Shown here one piece after another: positions 41,446-49,059 of a stretch of 49,059 nucleotides of DNA (position 1 is the stretch's first letter; every line of letters starts with the position of its first letter). The notes under the pieces were generated by a model that saw nothing but the letters and a program-made list of their open reading frames with translations, had not been told where the DNA came from and made no database searches. The DNA is from an uncultured Algimonas sp. (GTDB lineage: Bacteria; Pseudomonadota; Alphaproteobacteria; Caulobacterales; Maricaulaceae). The DNA lies in contig CALDUL010000002.1 of assembly GCA_937923575.1 (NCBI GenBank), positions 1-49,059 of the forward strand, written 5' to 3'. Made by a program: the position numbers and the translations under genes.

Positions 41446-43179
41446 TTATGCGGCTGCAATATAGGCGACCACCAGCACGACGGCGAGCAGGCCAGCGGTC
41501 AGGATAGCAGGCAGGCCCGACGGCGCGGCCTCGCTCATGCGGCCCGCCGGAGAGAAAGCCTGGCTGAGCTTGCGCCCGACGCTGGCTGTCGCCCGGTCGC
41601 GCCCTCTCTTCAAACGCGCACCGAGCCGCGTCCACATGGCATCCGTCCAGACGGCCATGTTCTTGCCGACGCGGCGGTAGAGCACATCCGCATCCACGAC
41701 TTCCGCGCGTCGCTCGGCTGGATAAAGCTTGAAGCGTTTGAGCACGTTGAAAGCGAAGATCGCGGCAAACAGCAGCTGCAGCTGGAAGACGACGTGATCC
41801 CATGTGTAGGGCTTGTAGTCGGTCTCATAGGGCATGAGCGAATAGAGGATGTCGTATCCGCCCCACGGCCAGGCCAGCACGATGCAGAGCACGGCGGCAA
41901 TGCTCATGGCGGCAAGCATGTTCCACGGCGCTTCCTTCACGCGACGCCCGCTATCATGCGCGAAGAAGGTGAAGTGCGGCACCTTGATGCCCGAGTGCTC
42001 CATCACACCGGCTGAGGCGAAGAGCATCATGGTGAAGGGAATCCACAGCTTGGCGTCGATGGCGGCCTGCAGGATCATCGCCTTGGTGACGAAGGCGGCG
42101 AGCAGCGGGAAGGCCGCGATGGATCCGGCACCGATCAAACAGAGCACGGTCGTATAGGGCATGGACCGGAACAGCCCGCCGAGCTCGGACGCCTTGGCCG
42201 TGCCGACCCGGTACATCACGGCGCCGATCGACATGAAGAGCAGGCCCTTGAAGATGACGTGGACGAAGACTTGTCCCACCACACCGTTCATGGCCATGGT
42301 CGAGCCGATACCGATACCCGCCACCATGAAGCCCAGCTGGTTGTTGAGTGAATAGGCCAGAACCCGGCGCAGGTCGTTCTCGATCACGGCGAAGAAGACC
42401 GGGAAGCAGGTCATGATGCAGCCGATCCAGATGAGGATGTCCGTGCCCGGGAAGGCTCGCGCCAGCGCGTAGATGGCAAACTTCGTCGTGAAGCTCGCAA
42501 GGATGACCGTCCCCGTTATCGACGCCTTTGGATAGGCGTCCTGCATCCACATGTGCAGCATCGGGAAGCCCGCCTTGATGCCCATGGCGATGAGCAGCAC
42601 CCAACCGGCCGCGCCTGTCGTCTCCAGTCCGACATAGCCGAAGGTCCAGTCTCCACCATTTGCGCCCGCGAACATGACCGCACCGGCCAACAACAGCACG
42701 CCGGACAGCACTTGGATCACCAGATAGCGTATGCCCGCCGCATAGGCGTGCGCGCCGCCCTGCCAGACAAGGAAGACCGAGGAAATCGCCGTCAGCTCCC
42801 AGAACAGGAACAAGGAGAGCCAATCGCCCGACAGCACGCCCGCAATGGCGGCGCCAGTATAGACCAGCGCAGAACTATCCGTGATCCAGCTGTCCTCATG
42901 CAGGGCGTAAACCGCGTTGATGAAGCCCGCGAGGCAGAAGAGATAGCCCCACACCACCGACAGATTGTCGATCCGTAGCGTGGTGAGCTCGACGCCCAGG
43001 ACGCTGAACTGGCCCGCGAGAACCTCCGTCGAGTCATAAATCGTGAAGATCAGGAACGCCGCGAGAATCGGCGCGCCGATAGCGAGCGCCTTGCGCACGG
43101 GTCCGACCGGCATCAGCGCGGCGATGACGCCGGCGAGGATGACCCAGAGGCCAGGGTTGATCTGGAGGAGATCAATCAT
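41446..43179 (-). CDS. Mrp/Mbh-type antiporter-like subunit, MnhD homologue (third copy)
   Basis: A 577-residue polytopic membrane protein of the NuoL/M/N-MrpA/D family. Proton-path residues are visible: Glu in FLFWELTAIS, Lys in GIKAGFPMLHMWM, Lys in VHVIFKGLLFMS. After the last core helix there is a basic cytosolic segment (KNMAVWTDAMWTRLGARLKRGRD) and a final membrane helix (LPAILTAGLLAVVLVVAYIA). The start at 43179 overlaps the 124-aa gene by 8 bp; longer frames upstream are spurious. Confidence 0.9.
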   Translation of the reverse strand: MIDLLQINPGLWVILAGVIAALMPVGPVRKALAIGAPILAAFLIFTIYDSTEVLAGQFSVLGVELTTLRIDNLSVVWGYLFCLAGFINAVYALHEDSWITDSSALVYTGAAIAGVLSGDWLSLFLFWELTAISSVFLVWQGGAHAYAAGIRYLVIQVLSGVLLLAGAVMFAGANGGDWTFGYVGLETTGAAGWVLLIAMGIKAGFPMLHMWMQDAYPKASITGTVILASFTTKFAIYALARAFPGTDILIWIGCIMTCFPVFFAVIENDLRRVLAYSLNNQLGFMVAGIGIGSTMAMNGVVGQVFVHVIFKGLLFMSIGAVMYRVGTAKASELGGLFRSMPYTTVLCLIGAGSIAAFPLLAAFVTKAMILQAAIDAKLWIPFTMMLFASAGVMEHSGIKVPHFTFFAHDSGRRVKEAPWNMLAAMSIAAVLCIVLAWPWGGYDILYSLMPYETDYKPYTWDHVVFQLQLLFAAIFAFNVLKRFKLYPAERRAEVVDADVLYRRVGKNMAVWTDAMWTRLGARLKRGRDRATASVGRKLSQAFSPAGRMSEAAPSGLPAILTAGLLAVVLVVAYIAAA

Positions 43180-43546
43180 GATGCGCCTCCCCGGTGATCG
43201 CCGGATCGGTGCTGACCTCCGGGTCGGGCAAACCGCCCTCCCCGTAATAGTCCTCCGGCCGGGCGAGCAATTTGAACAGCAGCGGCGCGACCAGCACGAT
43301 GAAGGAATAGGCGAGGAAACCGAAGATCGCCCAGCTGCCCGGAATGACGAAGTCGCCGATGGTCTCCCACGGCGCGGGATATTTGCTCGGATGGATGACA
43401 CCGAAGATGCTCGACAGGATCAGCCCGATCAGCGGCAGCCACAGGAAGTTCCGCTTCACCTTGGTCTCGCCGAGGAAAAGGAACGGACGGGCCGCCGGAT
43501 GTATATCGCTGAGATCGCGCTCAGCCGTGGTCACTGGATCGCTCAT
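43172..43546 (-). CDS. Small two-helix membrane protein of the antiporter operon
   Basis: A 124-residue protein with two predicted membrane helices (about 34-52 and 69-93: VIPGSWAIFGFLAYSFIVLV), a soluble N-terminus and the conserved-looking end LARPEDYYGEGGLPDPE. It is not one of the standard Mrp A-G subunits. ATGA overlap with the preceding MnhD-type gene and an 8-bp overlap with the following one imply a stoichiometric subunit or assembly factor. Its function is unknown. Confidence 0.75.
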   Translation of the reverse strand: MSDPVTTAERDLSDIHPAARPFLFLGETKVKRNFLWLPLIGLILSSIFGVIHPSKYPAPWETIGDFVIPGSWAIFGFLAYSFIVLVAPLLFKLLARPEDYYGEGGLPDPEVSTDPAITGEAHHD

Positions 43547-45015
43547 AGGATCGGCTCCAGGAATTGAATCACCCACGGCGCGGCGAAGAACAGCACCAGC
43601 GTGCCGAAGGCCGTGATGACCGGCGGGATGACGACCCAGCGGTGCTTGCGCGCTTCCGCGACCAGCAACGCATCGCCCGCTGCATCCGCGGGCGGGTGCA
43701 TGAAGCCGCGAATGGCGATCGGCATGAGATAGAGAATGTTCAGCAGGCTGGAAATGATAAGCGCCGCCATCAATACGGCTTTGCCCGAGTCCAGCGCACC
43801 CCACATCAGATAGAACTTCGGCCACGACCCGCCAAAGGGCGGAATGCCGATCAGGCTCAGGCTCGCCACCAGAAACGCACCGAACACCCACGGCATGGAG
43901 CGACCCAGACCGTCGAGCTGCGAGACATTGGTGCGGTGCGCGATGGTGTAGATCGCACCGGCAACCATGAAGAGCGTGATCTTGCCCCAAGCGTGCATGA
44001 CGATCTGCAGGCCACCGCCGAGGATTCCCCAGCTCGTCGCGAGCATGGCGCCCAGCGTAATGTAGGACAGCTGCGACACGGTCGAATAGGCCAGCCGCGC
44101 CTTCAGATTATCCTGTCGCAGCGCGATGACCGAGGCGAGCACGATGGAAATTGCCGCCACCCAGGCAAGGAAGGTCGAACTCGGCGTGATCAGGGTCAGG
44201 TCCGTGCCGAAGGTATAGACAACAACCTTGAGCATGGTGAACACGCCCGCCTTCACCACGGCCACGGCGTGGAGCAGCGCGGAGACCGGCGTCGGCGCGA
44301 CCATGGCGTTGGGCAGCCACGGATGCGTCGGCATCAGCGCCGCCTTGCCGATACCAAAGGCGAACAGCAGCAACAGCACGGAGGTAACAGTCGTCGAGAC
44401 ACCCTCCGGGAACACACCGCCGGGCAGGAACTCCGTCGTGCCCGCGATGACCTGCGTACCGATGACGGCTGGCAGCAGCAGACCCAGCGACGTGCCCATG
44501 AGCACGAGCGTGTAGATCGTCAGCCCCTTGCGCGCCTTGGCGTCGCCCTTGTGGGACACAAGCGGGAAGGTCGAGATCGTCAGCGCTTCGTAGAAGATGA
44601 AGAGCGTGATCAGATTGGCCGAGCCCGCAATACCCATGGCGGAGGCGATGGCGATGGCGACGAAAGTGAAGAAGCGCGTCTGGTTCTTCTCATTGTTGCC
44701 GCGCATATAGCCGAGTGTGAACATGGAGTTCACGATCCAGAGCGAGCTTGCAATAGCGGCGAAGGTCGCGCCCAGCGGCTCCAGCCTGAACTTGATCTCG
44801 AACTGCCCGGCGAAGCTGCCGAGCATAAGCTCCGGCCGGGCGCCGCCGGCGACCAGCTGGCAGAGATAGATGACATTGCCGAGCAGCAGGAGCCCTGCGA
44901 CGAAGGTCACGGTCTCGCGCAAGTTCGCGGATTTGCCGACCAGCGGAATAATCGCCGCTGCGGCCAGCGGGATCAGCATCATCAGCGCGACGGCGAGTTC
45001 AGGAGAATAGCTCAC
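43543..45015 (-). CDS. Mrp/Mbh-type antiporter-like subunit, MnhD homologue (second copy)
   Basis: A 490-residue polytopic protein of the proton-conducting transporter family. Key residues: Glu in LFIFYEALTIS, Lys in GIGKAALMPTHPWLP, Lys in MHAWGKITLFMV; the ARLAYSTVSQLSY loop is typical. It ends in a short hydrophobic helix. It overlaps the upstream and downstream genes by 4 bp each. Confidence 0.92.
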   Translation of the reverse strand: MSYSPELAVALMMLIPLAAAAIIPLVGKSANLRETVTFVAGLLLLGNVIYLCQLVAGGARPELMLGSFAGQFEIKFRLEPLGATFAAIASSLWIVNSMFTLGYMRGNNEKNQTRFFTFVAIAIASAMGIAGSANLITLFIFYEALTISTFPLVSHKGDAKARKGLTIYTLVLMGTSLGLLLPAVIGTQVIAGTTEFLPGGVFPEGVSTTVTSVLLLLFAFGIGKAALMPTHPWLPNAMVAPTPVSALLHAVAVVKAGVFTMLKVVVYTFGTDLTLITPSSTFLAWVAAISIVLASVIALRQDNLKARLAYSTVSQLSYITLGAMLATSWGILGGGLQIVMHAWGKITLFMVAGAIYTIAHRTNVSQLDGLGRSMPWVFGAFLVASLSLIGIPPFGGSWPKFYLMWGALDSGKAVLMAALIISSLLNILYLMPIAIRGFMHPPADAAGDALLVAEARKHRWVVIPPVITAFGTLVLFFAAPWVIQFLEPIL

Positions 45016-46538
45016 AGCCCACCTCCCGGCAGTAGCACACGGGCTGCGTTCTCAGACACCTCGGCGAGATAGACATTGCCGCGCACGCCGATCAGCACGC
45101 TCGTCACGGCCAGGCCGACCATCGGCAGCAGCATCAGCAGTGGTGCTTCGCGGCGCACGACGCGGCCGTCCTCGCCCATCGCGCTCGCGGGTGGCGGGCT
45201 GAAATAGGCGACCATCATCATCCGTCCCATATAGAGCAGCGCCAGGATCGAGGCGATCATGATGACTGCGACGGCCCAGTACCAGCCGCGCTCCAGCGCC
45301 GCCTCGGCCAGCGCAACCTTGGAGACAAACCCGGCGGTGAACGGCACACCGATCAGCGAGAATGCCAGCACGGTAAAGGCGGCGGTTGTAATCGGCATGG
45401 TCTTGGCGAGGCCCGCCATGTCGGAAATGCGCGTGATGCCGAAGCGGTACCACATGGCACCCAGACTCAGGAACAGACCGCCTTTTACCACGGCGTGATT
45501 GATAAGATGCAGATAGGAACCGACGAGACCCAGGGTGGAGATCAAGCCAATGCCGAGGAGCATGTAGCCGACCTGTGCGACCGAGGAATAAGCCAGCGTC
45601 CGGCGCGCATCGGTCTGGAACAGCGCCTGCAGGCTCGCGAAGATCATGCCGATGACGGCGAGACCCGTGACCACATAGGTCAGTGTCACAGCGACATAGT
45701 CAAAGCTCGGATCGAACACGGTGAACATGAAACGATAGAGCAGGTAGAGCGCCGCCTTGGTCGCGGTGGACGCGAGGAAGGCCGTTACGACTGTCGGGCT
45801 ATAGGCATAGGCGCCGGGCAGCCAAGTGTGCAGCGGGAACATGGCGAGCTTCAGCCCCAGACCGACGAGCACAAAGCCGAAGCCAACCTGCGCGGCCCGC
45901 GAACCTCCGTCCAGATTGGCGAGGATGCCCTGCATATCCGCCATATTGAGCGTGCCGGTTTCCGCATAGAGAAAGCCAATGCCGATCACGAAGAAGGTCG
46001 CGCCGATGGAGCCGAGGATCAGGTAGTTGAATGCTGCCGAAAGCGCCCGCCGATCTCGGTTCGCGCCCATGGCAACCAGGGTGTAGGTCGAGATCGAGCT
46101 GACTTCGAGAAAGACGAAGACGTTAAAGGCATCGCCCGTCACGACCATGCCGATCAGCCCGGCGACGGCCAATAGGAAGGCGGCGTAGAAGGGTGCGCGC
46201 TTCTTGCGCTGGACTTCGCTGTCCACGGCCGGCTCGGCATAGATCAGGGTGAACACGGCCATGGCCGCGATCAACAGGGCGATCGGCGCGTTGACCGCAT
46301 CGATGGCGAGCGAAATGCCGTGCGGCGGCTCCCAACCGCCCATGCGGTAGATGAAAGCGCCGACGTCGATCTGCGTCTGCAGCACGATAAAGGCCACCAG
46401 CGCGACCAGCACAGCCACGATTAGCGCGGTGAACCACGCCAGGCGGCGCACGGCCGGCAACAGCGCCGTGATGACCGCCATCAGCAGCGGCAGGATGACG
46501 ATAAACGCCGCCCCATGTGAAATGAACCAGCTGCTCAT
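45012..46538 (-). CDS. mnhD: Mrp/Mbh-type antiporter-like subunit, MnhD homologue (first copy)
   Basis: A 508-residue membrane protein, the copy most like classical MnhD/MrpD. Glu in NVFVFLEVSSIS, Lys in GLGLKLAMFPLHTWLPGAY, the RRTLAYSSVAQVGY loop and Lys in NHAVVKGGLFLS are the proton-translocation landmarks. It follows the MnhC gene with a 4-bp overlap, as in standard Mrp operons. Confidence 0.93.
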   Translation of the reverse strand: MSSWFISHGAAFIVILPLLMAVITALLPAVRRLAWFTALIVAVLVALVAFIVLQTQIDVGAFIYRMGGWEPPHGISLAIDAVNAPIALLIAAMAVFTLIYAEPAVDSEVQRKKRAPFYAAFLLAVAGLIGMVVTGDAFNVFVFLEVSSISTYTLVAMGANRDRRALSAAFNYLILGSIGATFFVIGIGFLYAETGTLNMADMQGILANLDGGSRAAQVGFGFVLVGLGLKLAMFPLHTWLPGAYAYSPTVVTAFLASTATKAALYLLYRFMFTVFDPSFDYVAVTLTYVVTGLAVIGMIFASLQALFQTDARRTLAYSSVAQVGYMLLGIGLISTLGLVGSYLHLINHAVVKGGLFLSLGAMWYRFGITRISDMAGLAKTMPITTAAFTVLAFSLIGVPFTAGFVSKVALAEAALERGWYWAVAVIMIASILALLYMGRMMMVAYFSPPPASAMGEDGRVVRREAPLLMLLPMVGLAVTSVLIGVRGNVYLAEVSENAARVLLPGGGL

Positions 46539-47038
46539 GATGCGCGCTCGATTGTCGAGGCATCGGTGCCCTCGAGATTATATTCGAAGTCCTGCCGCTC
46601 GATGTCGTCCATTTCGATGGTGCGATAGACCTCGCGGATGCGCACCGAAAGAGCGAGCCCGATTGCCAGCGTCGCGACGCCGACCACGATGGCCGTCAGG
46701 ATCAGCACATGCGGCAGCGGGTTCGAGTAGAGAATGTCGGAGCCCGTGCTCGGCAGGTAATAGGTGTTGCCACCTGCCGCGGTCTGCACGGCCGAATTAA
46801 ATTCTGAATATTCGTCATAGCCGGACTTGGTGGACTTGTCCTTGACGAGAATGGGCGGCTGCGCGCCCGCAATCTTGGCCAGCGTGATGTAGAAGAGGAA
46901 AACGGACGTCTGGAACACAGACAGTCCGACCAGTTTCTTGATCAGGTTGCGCGACGAGAAGACGACATAGAGCCCGACCATCATCAGGATGATGACGACG
47001 ACATAATTGAAGTGAGAGAACAGCCCGCCTTCGAACAT
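46535..47038 (-). CDS. mnhC: Antiporter subunit C (MnhC/NuoK-like) with an enlarged loop and C-terminal extension
   Basis: A 167-residue NuoK-like subunit; usual MnhC is about 110-115. Helix 1 (NYVVVIILMMVGLYVV), helix 2 (KKLVGLSVFQTSVFLFYITL) and helix 3 (LPHVLILTAIVVGVATLAIGL) are recognisable. Between helices 2 and 3, after the conserved PPI, about 40 hydrophilic residues are inserted (TKSGYDEYSEFNSAVQ region), and an acidic tail of about 30 residues follows helix 3. The start at 47038 (MFEGG) is 2 bp past the MnhB stop. Confidence 0.9.
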   Translation of the reverse strand: MFEGGLFSHFNYVVVIILMMVGLYVVFSSRNLIKKLVGLSVFQTSVFLFYITLAKIAGAQPPILVKDKSTKSGYDEYSEFNSAVQTAAGGNTYYLPSTGSDILYSNPLPHVLILTAIVVGVATLAIGLALSVRIREVYRTIEMDDIERQDFEYNLEGTDASTIERAS

Positions 47039-47040
47039 GG

Positions 47041-47535
47041 CTACCACTCCCCGTCTTCGATCTGCGGTTGGCGAGAACCGAAAGCGTAGAAGAAGGCGAT
47101 CATGACGCTGGTCACAGTCGTCAGCACGCCGACCTCGATAGCGATGATGCCGTAATGCTGGCCGTCGATCGGATCGGGGAACAGCACGGAATAGTTCAGG
47201 AACTCCCCGCCCATCAACCAAGCGACGACGCCCGTGCCCCCGTAGAGCAATACGCCCAATGTCATGCCGACCCGCACGAGCCACGGCGGGAAAGCGCGCT
47301 TGGCCTCGTTCAACCCGAAGATCAGCGCATAGAGAATGACGGAGACGGCCAGGATCACACCCGCCTGAAAGCCGCCGCCCGGGCCATATTCACCGTGGAA
47401 CTGCACATAGAAGGCGAACAGGGCGATCAACGGGATCAGGAATTTGGAGATCACACGCAGCAGCACATGCGGATCGGACCCGGCGGGCGACACAACAGGA
47501 CCTTTGACGGGCTTTTTCTTCACCGGGATTGTCAT
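47041..47535 (-). CDS. mnhB: Antiporter subunit B (MnhB)
   Basis: A 164-residue MnhB-domain protein: RVISKFLIPLIALFAFYVQF, GEYGPGGGFQAGVILAVSVIL, RVGMTLGVLLYGGTGVVAWL and HYGIIAIEVGVLTTVTSVMI give four membrane helices with the hallmark GPGGGFQAG motif. The start overlaps the DUF4040 gene stop by 4 bp. Confidence 0.94.
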   Translation of the reverse strand: MTIPVKKKPVKGPVVSPAGSDPHVLLRVISKFLIPLIALFAFYVQFHGEYGPGGGFQAGVILAVSVILYALIFGLNEAKRAFPPWLVRVGMTLGVLLYGGTGVVAWLMGGEFLNYSVLFPDPIDGQHYGIIAIEVGVLTTVTSVMIAFFYAFGSRQPQIEDGEW

Positions 47536-48257
47536 GGCTCCAGCTCCGTGACGCTGGGCGGGCCGCTCTGTGTTTTAGCGACCTCGACCTCGCGGGTCGA
47601 CAGCTCGGCCGACGCCGTGCCGTCGCGCTCTGCGGTGCCAGTCGGCGCCGACGTCTCGGACAGTTTGCGTCCGCGCACTTCCGCCTGATAACGCCCCGCA
47701 TTGCCGTTCAGGCCCAATAGCAGAAGCACGCCGAGCCCGGCGGCGAAGATCACAACGACCTCGCCGAAGGTATCATAACCCCGATAGGACGACAGCACCG
47801 CCGTCACGACGTTGGGAATGTCGACTTCCTTGGCCGTCTTGGCGAGATAGTCTGTCCCGACATAGGCATTGGCGGGCGATGTCGCGGAGCCATAGGCGGG
47901 CAGGTCCGGCACGGCGAAGAGCATGGCCGCGCCCGCGATGAGCACGACGGCCAACGCGCCCCACTGACGCCCCTTGGGCACCGGCGTGGACTTGCGGTCC
48001 GCGAGCAACATGGCCGAGAGCATCAACACGGTCGAAACGCCCGCACCCACGGCCGCTTCTGTGAAAGCCACATCGACGGCGTCCAGCGTCACGAACCACG
48101 CCGCGGCGACGAGCGAATAGACGCCCTGCAACATGACGATAGCGAAAAGCGAGCGCATCCGCACGATGGCAAAGGCTGTGACGACCAGTAGGCTCAGCAG
48201 ACAAACGTCGAGCAGTATCGTCGGAATCGCGGGCGATATTTCGGCGGCGAGGATCAT
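47532..48257 (-). CDS. DUF4040 / MbhD-MbhE-like antiporter subunit (MnhA C-terminal equivalent)
   Basis: A 241-residue membrane protein. The first part (VVTAFAIVRMRSLFAIVMLQGVYSLVAAAWF ... DVAFTEAAVGAGVSTVLMLSAM) is the DUF4040/MbhD module; the second (VVTAVLSSYRGYDTFGEVVVIFAAGLGVLLLL) is MbhE-like. In standard Mrp systems both are fused to the C-terminus of MnhA; here they form a separate gene. A hydrophilic tail of about 60 residues follows. The start at 48257 is fixed by the ATGA overlap with the 74-aa gene. Confidence 0.9.
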   Translation of the reverse strand: MILAAEISPAIPTILLDVCLLSLLVVTAFAIVRMRSLFAIVMLQGVYSLVAAAWFVTLDAVDVAFTEAAVGAGVSTVLMLSAMLLADRKSTPVPKGRQWGALAVVLIAGAAMLFAVPDLPAYGSATSPANAYVGTDYLAKTAKEVDIPNVVTAVLSSYRGYDTFGEVVVIFAAGLGVLLLLGLNGNAGRYQAEVRGRKLSETSAPTGTAERDGTASAELSTREVEVAKTQSGPPSVTELEP

Positions 48258-48478
48258 GCGGGGAGCTCGTCGGGAACGGCAAATGTATCGCAAGCTAAGT
48301 CAAAGTCAGCCACACGCCGGAGCCGCACCCGGCGAAACAACGCAGCAAGACCAATGACCAGGATCCAGATCGGTACCATGTTGGCAAACAGCTCAGAATC
48401 AGTTGGTGTAACTTGAAAATAACACAGGTCGATGCGATCGGACATCAACCAGTAAGGCGACCAGGGATCGAACATCAT
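48254..48478 (-). CDS. 74-aa single-helix membrane protein embedded in the antiporter operon
   Basis: A small unrecognised protein with an aromatic-rich start (MMFDPWSPYWLMSD), one membrane helix at about 36-49 (VPIWILVIGLAALF) and a basic then acidic end (RRVRLRRVADFDL). It overlaps both MnhG (stop at 48475) and the DUF4040 gene (start at 48257) by 4 bp, which argues that it is translated. The DNA is visibly more AT-rich than the flanking subunits. Confidence 0.65.
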   Translation of the reverse strand: MMFDPWSPYWLMSDRIDLCYFQVTPTDSELFANMVPIWILVIGLAALFRRVRLRRVADFDLACDTFAVPDELPA

Positions 48479-48879
48479 TCCCCCTCCCCATCGATCCGCC
48501 AGCGGCCCAGCACCGGCTTTTCGCCCGCGCGATACGCCGCGTGGGCGACGGCGTGGGTGGCGGTGGGGCTGGTGATAAACAGGAAAAAAGCGACGAGCAG
48601 CAGCTTGGCGATCATCTGCCAGCCGTCAGCCTGAAAGATCAGCCCGAGCAGGATCAGCTCCGCGCCCAGCGTGTCCGTCATGCCAGCCGCGTGGAGCCGC
48701 GTGTAGAAATCCGGCAGCCGGATGACGCCGATGGTCCCGGCCAGCACGAAGAACAGCCCAGCGCCGAGGCTCGCGACGGTCAGGATCGCGCGCACGGCCT
48801 CCCAGACAGCGGACCAGTCCACGCCCGGACCTGCGACTTTCGGCGCGGCTTCAGCCGCCATCATCAGAAGAACGCTCAT
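48475..48879 (-). CDS. mnhG: Antiporter subunit G (MnhG)
   Basis: A 134-residue MnhG-type protein. Three membrane helices include LTVASLGAGLFFVLAGTIGVIRLPDFYTRLHAAGMTDTLGAELILLGLI, the MnhG/PhaG signature (RLPDxYxRLHAAG). It has an N-terminal extension and the tail TSPTATHAVAHAAYRAG typical of the family. The start at 48879 overlaps the MnhF stop by 4 bp. Confidence 0.94.
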   Translation of the reverse strand: MSVLLMMAAEAAPKVAGPGVDWSAVWEAVRAILTVASLGAGLFFVLAGTIGVIRLPDFYTRLHAAGMTDTLGAELILLGLIFQADGWQMIAKLLLVAFFLFITSPTATHAVAHAAYRAGEKPVLGRWRIDGEGE

Positions 48880-49059
48880 GCCTCCTCCTGATCCATGTCG
48901 TATTTCGCCTTCAGCAGGCCGACATTCAGCGCGCGGTAATTGAAGAACTTGAGCACGGCGATGGTCGCGATGAAATTCATCAACGCATAGAGCAGCGCGA
49001 TGTCCACGCCGTCCGGCCGGTCGATCACGAAGCAGAAGACACACAAAAACAGCACTGTT
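48876..49059 (-). CDS. mnhF: Antiporter subunit F (MnhF), 5' end outside the window
   Basis: The C-terminal 60 residues of a small membrane subunit, read from the minus strand: a hydrophobic segment, then RPDGVDIALLYALMNFIATI and KFFNYRALNVGLLKAKYDM. This matches the last two helices of MnhF/PhaF. The TGA overlaps the MnhG ATG. The promoter and any MnhE lie beyond the right edge. Confidence 0.85.
   Translation of the reverse strand, partial: TVLFLCVFCFVIDRPDGVDIALLYALMNFIATIAVLKFFNYRALNVGLLKAKYDMDQEEA

Overview
The window reads as chromosome of a high-GC alphaproteobacterium, most likely from the Caulobacterales/Maricaulales (Hyphomonadaceae-like) branch. The grounds are a complete RcGTA-type gene transfer agent (GTA) cluster linked to a gafY/gafZ activator pair of the Caulobacter type, a PleC-like histidine kinase, a MucR/Ros-family regulator, an EcfG-type stress promoter, and long TonB-dependent receptors. 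No rRNA, tRNA, CRISPR array or insertion sequence was recognised.

Layout. (1) 1-579: GC-rich, apparently structured DNA with a possible partial gene running off the left edge. (2) 579-13.9 kb: housekeeping and accessory genes: a TonB-dependent receptor, an MBL-fold hydrolase, pdxH with a DUF1499 membrane protein, a tiny J-domain protein, a GGCT-like protein, two GST-fold proteins flanking an aldo/keto reductase, a PfpI/DJ-1 protein behind a textbook EcfG promoter, aminopeptidase N and a DUF1963 protein. (3) 14-25 kb, signalling: a stand-alone EAL protein, a PleC-like hybrid-sensing kinase, a kinase/OmpR-regulator pair, and a likely PepSY / response regulator / PhoQ-like kinase / DUF938 methyltransferase / Do-type protease operon. 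(4) 25.0-40.7 kb: the GTA region, entirely on the minus strand. It runs from right to left as PAS protein, gafY, gafZ, small and large terminase, an extra TPR-like gene, portal, g3.5, protease, capsid, connector proteins, tail tube, chaperones, tape measure, distal tail, hub, peptidase and host-specificity protein, then a DnaJ/CbpA chaperone 16 bp downstream. (5) 41.0-49.06 kb: mucR abutting a Mrp/Mbh-like cation/proton antiporter operon (F, G, a 74-aa unknown, a DUF4040 subunit, B, C, three D-type subunits and a 124-aa unknown), whose upstream end lies beyond the window.

How the parts work together. Nearly all GTA genes are joined by 4- or 8-bp stop/start overlaps. The exceptions are two larger breaks, each holding a strong intrinsic terminator: one just before the portal gene, one just after the major capsid gene. 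Because GafZ of Caulobacter is reported to be an anti-terminator acting on terminators inside the GTA cluster, these two hairpins are obvious candidate targets. The break before portal also contains a non-canonical gene with its own perfect -10 box upstream and its own terminator downstream, the arrangement known in phages as a moron. The stretch upstream of gafY carries a consensus -10 box, a near-perfect DnaA box and a CcrM (GANTC) site, which suggests a link between GTA activation and the cell cycle.

Functions are assigned by reading the translated sequences against remembered family features; no database search was run.
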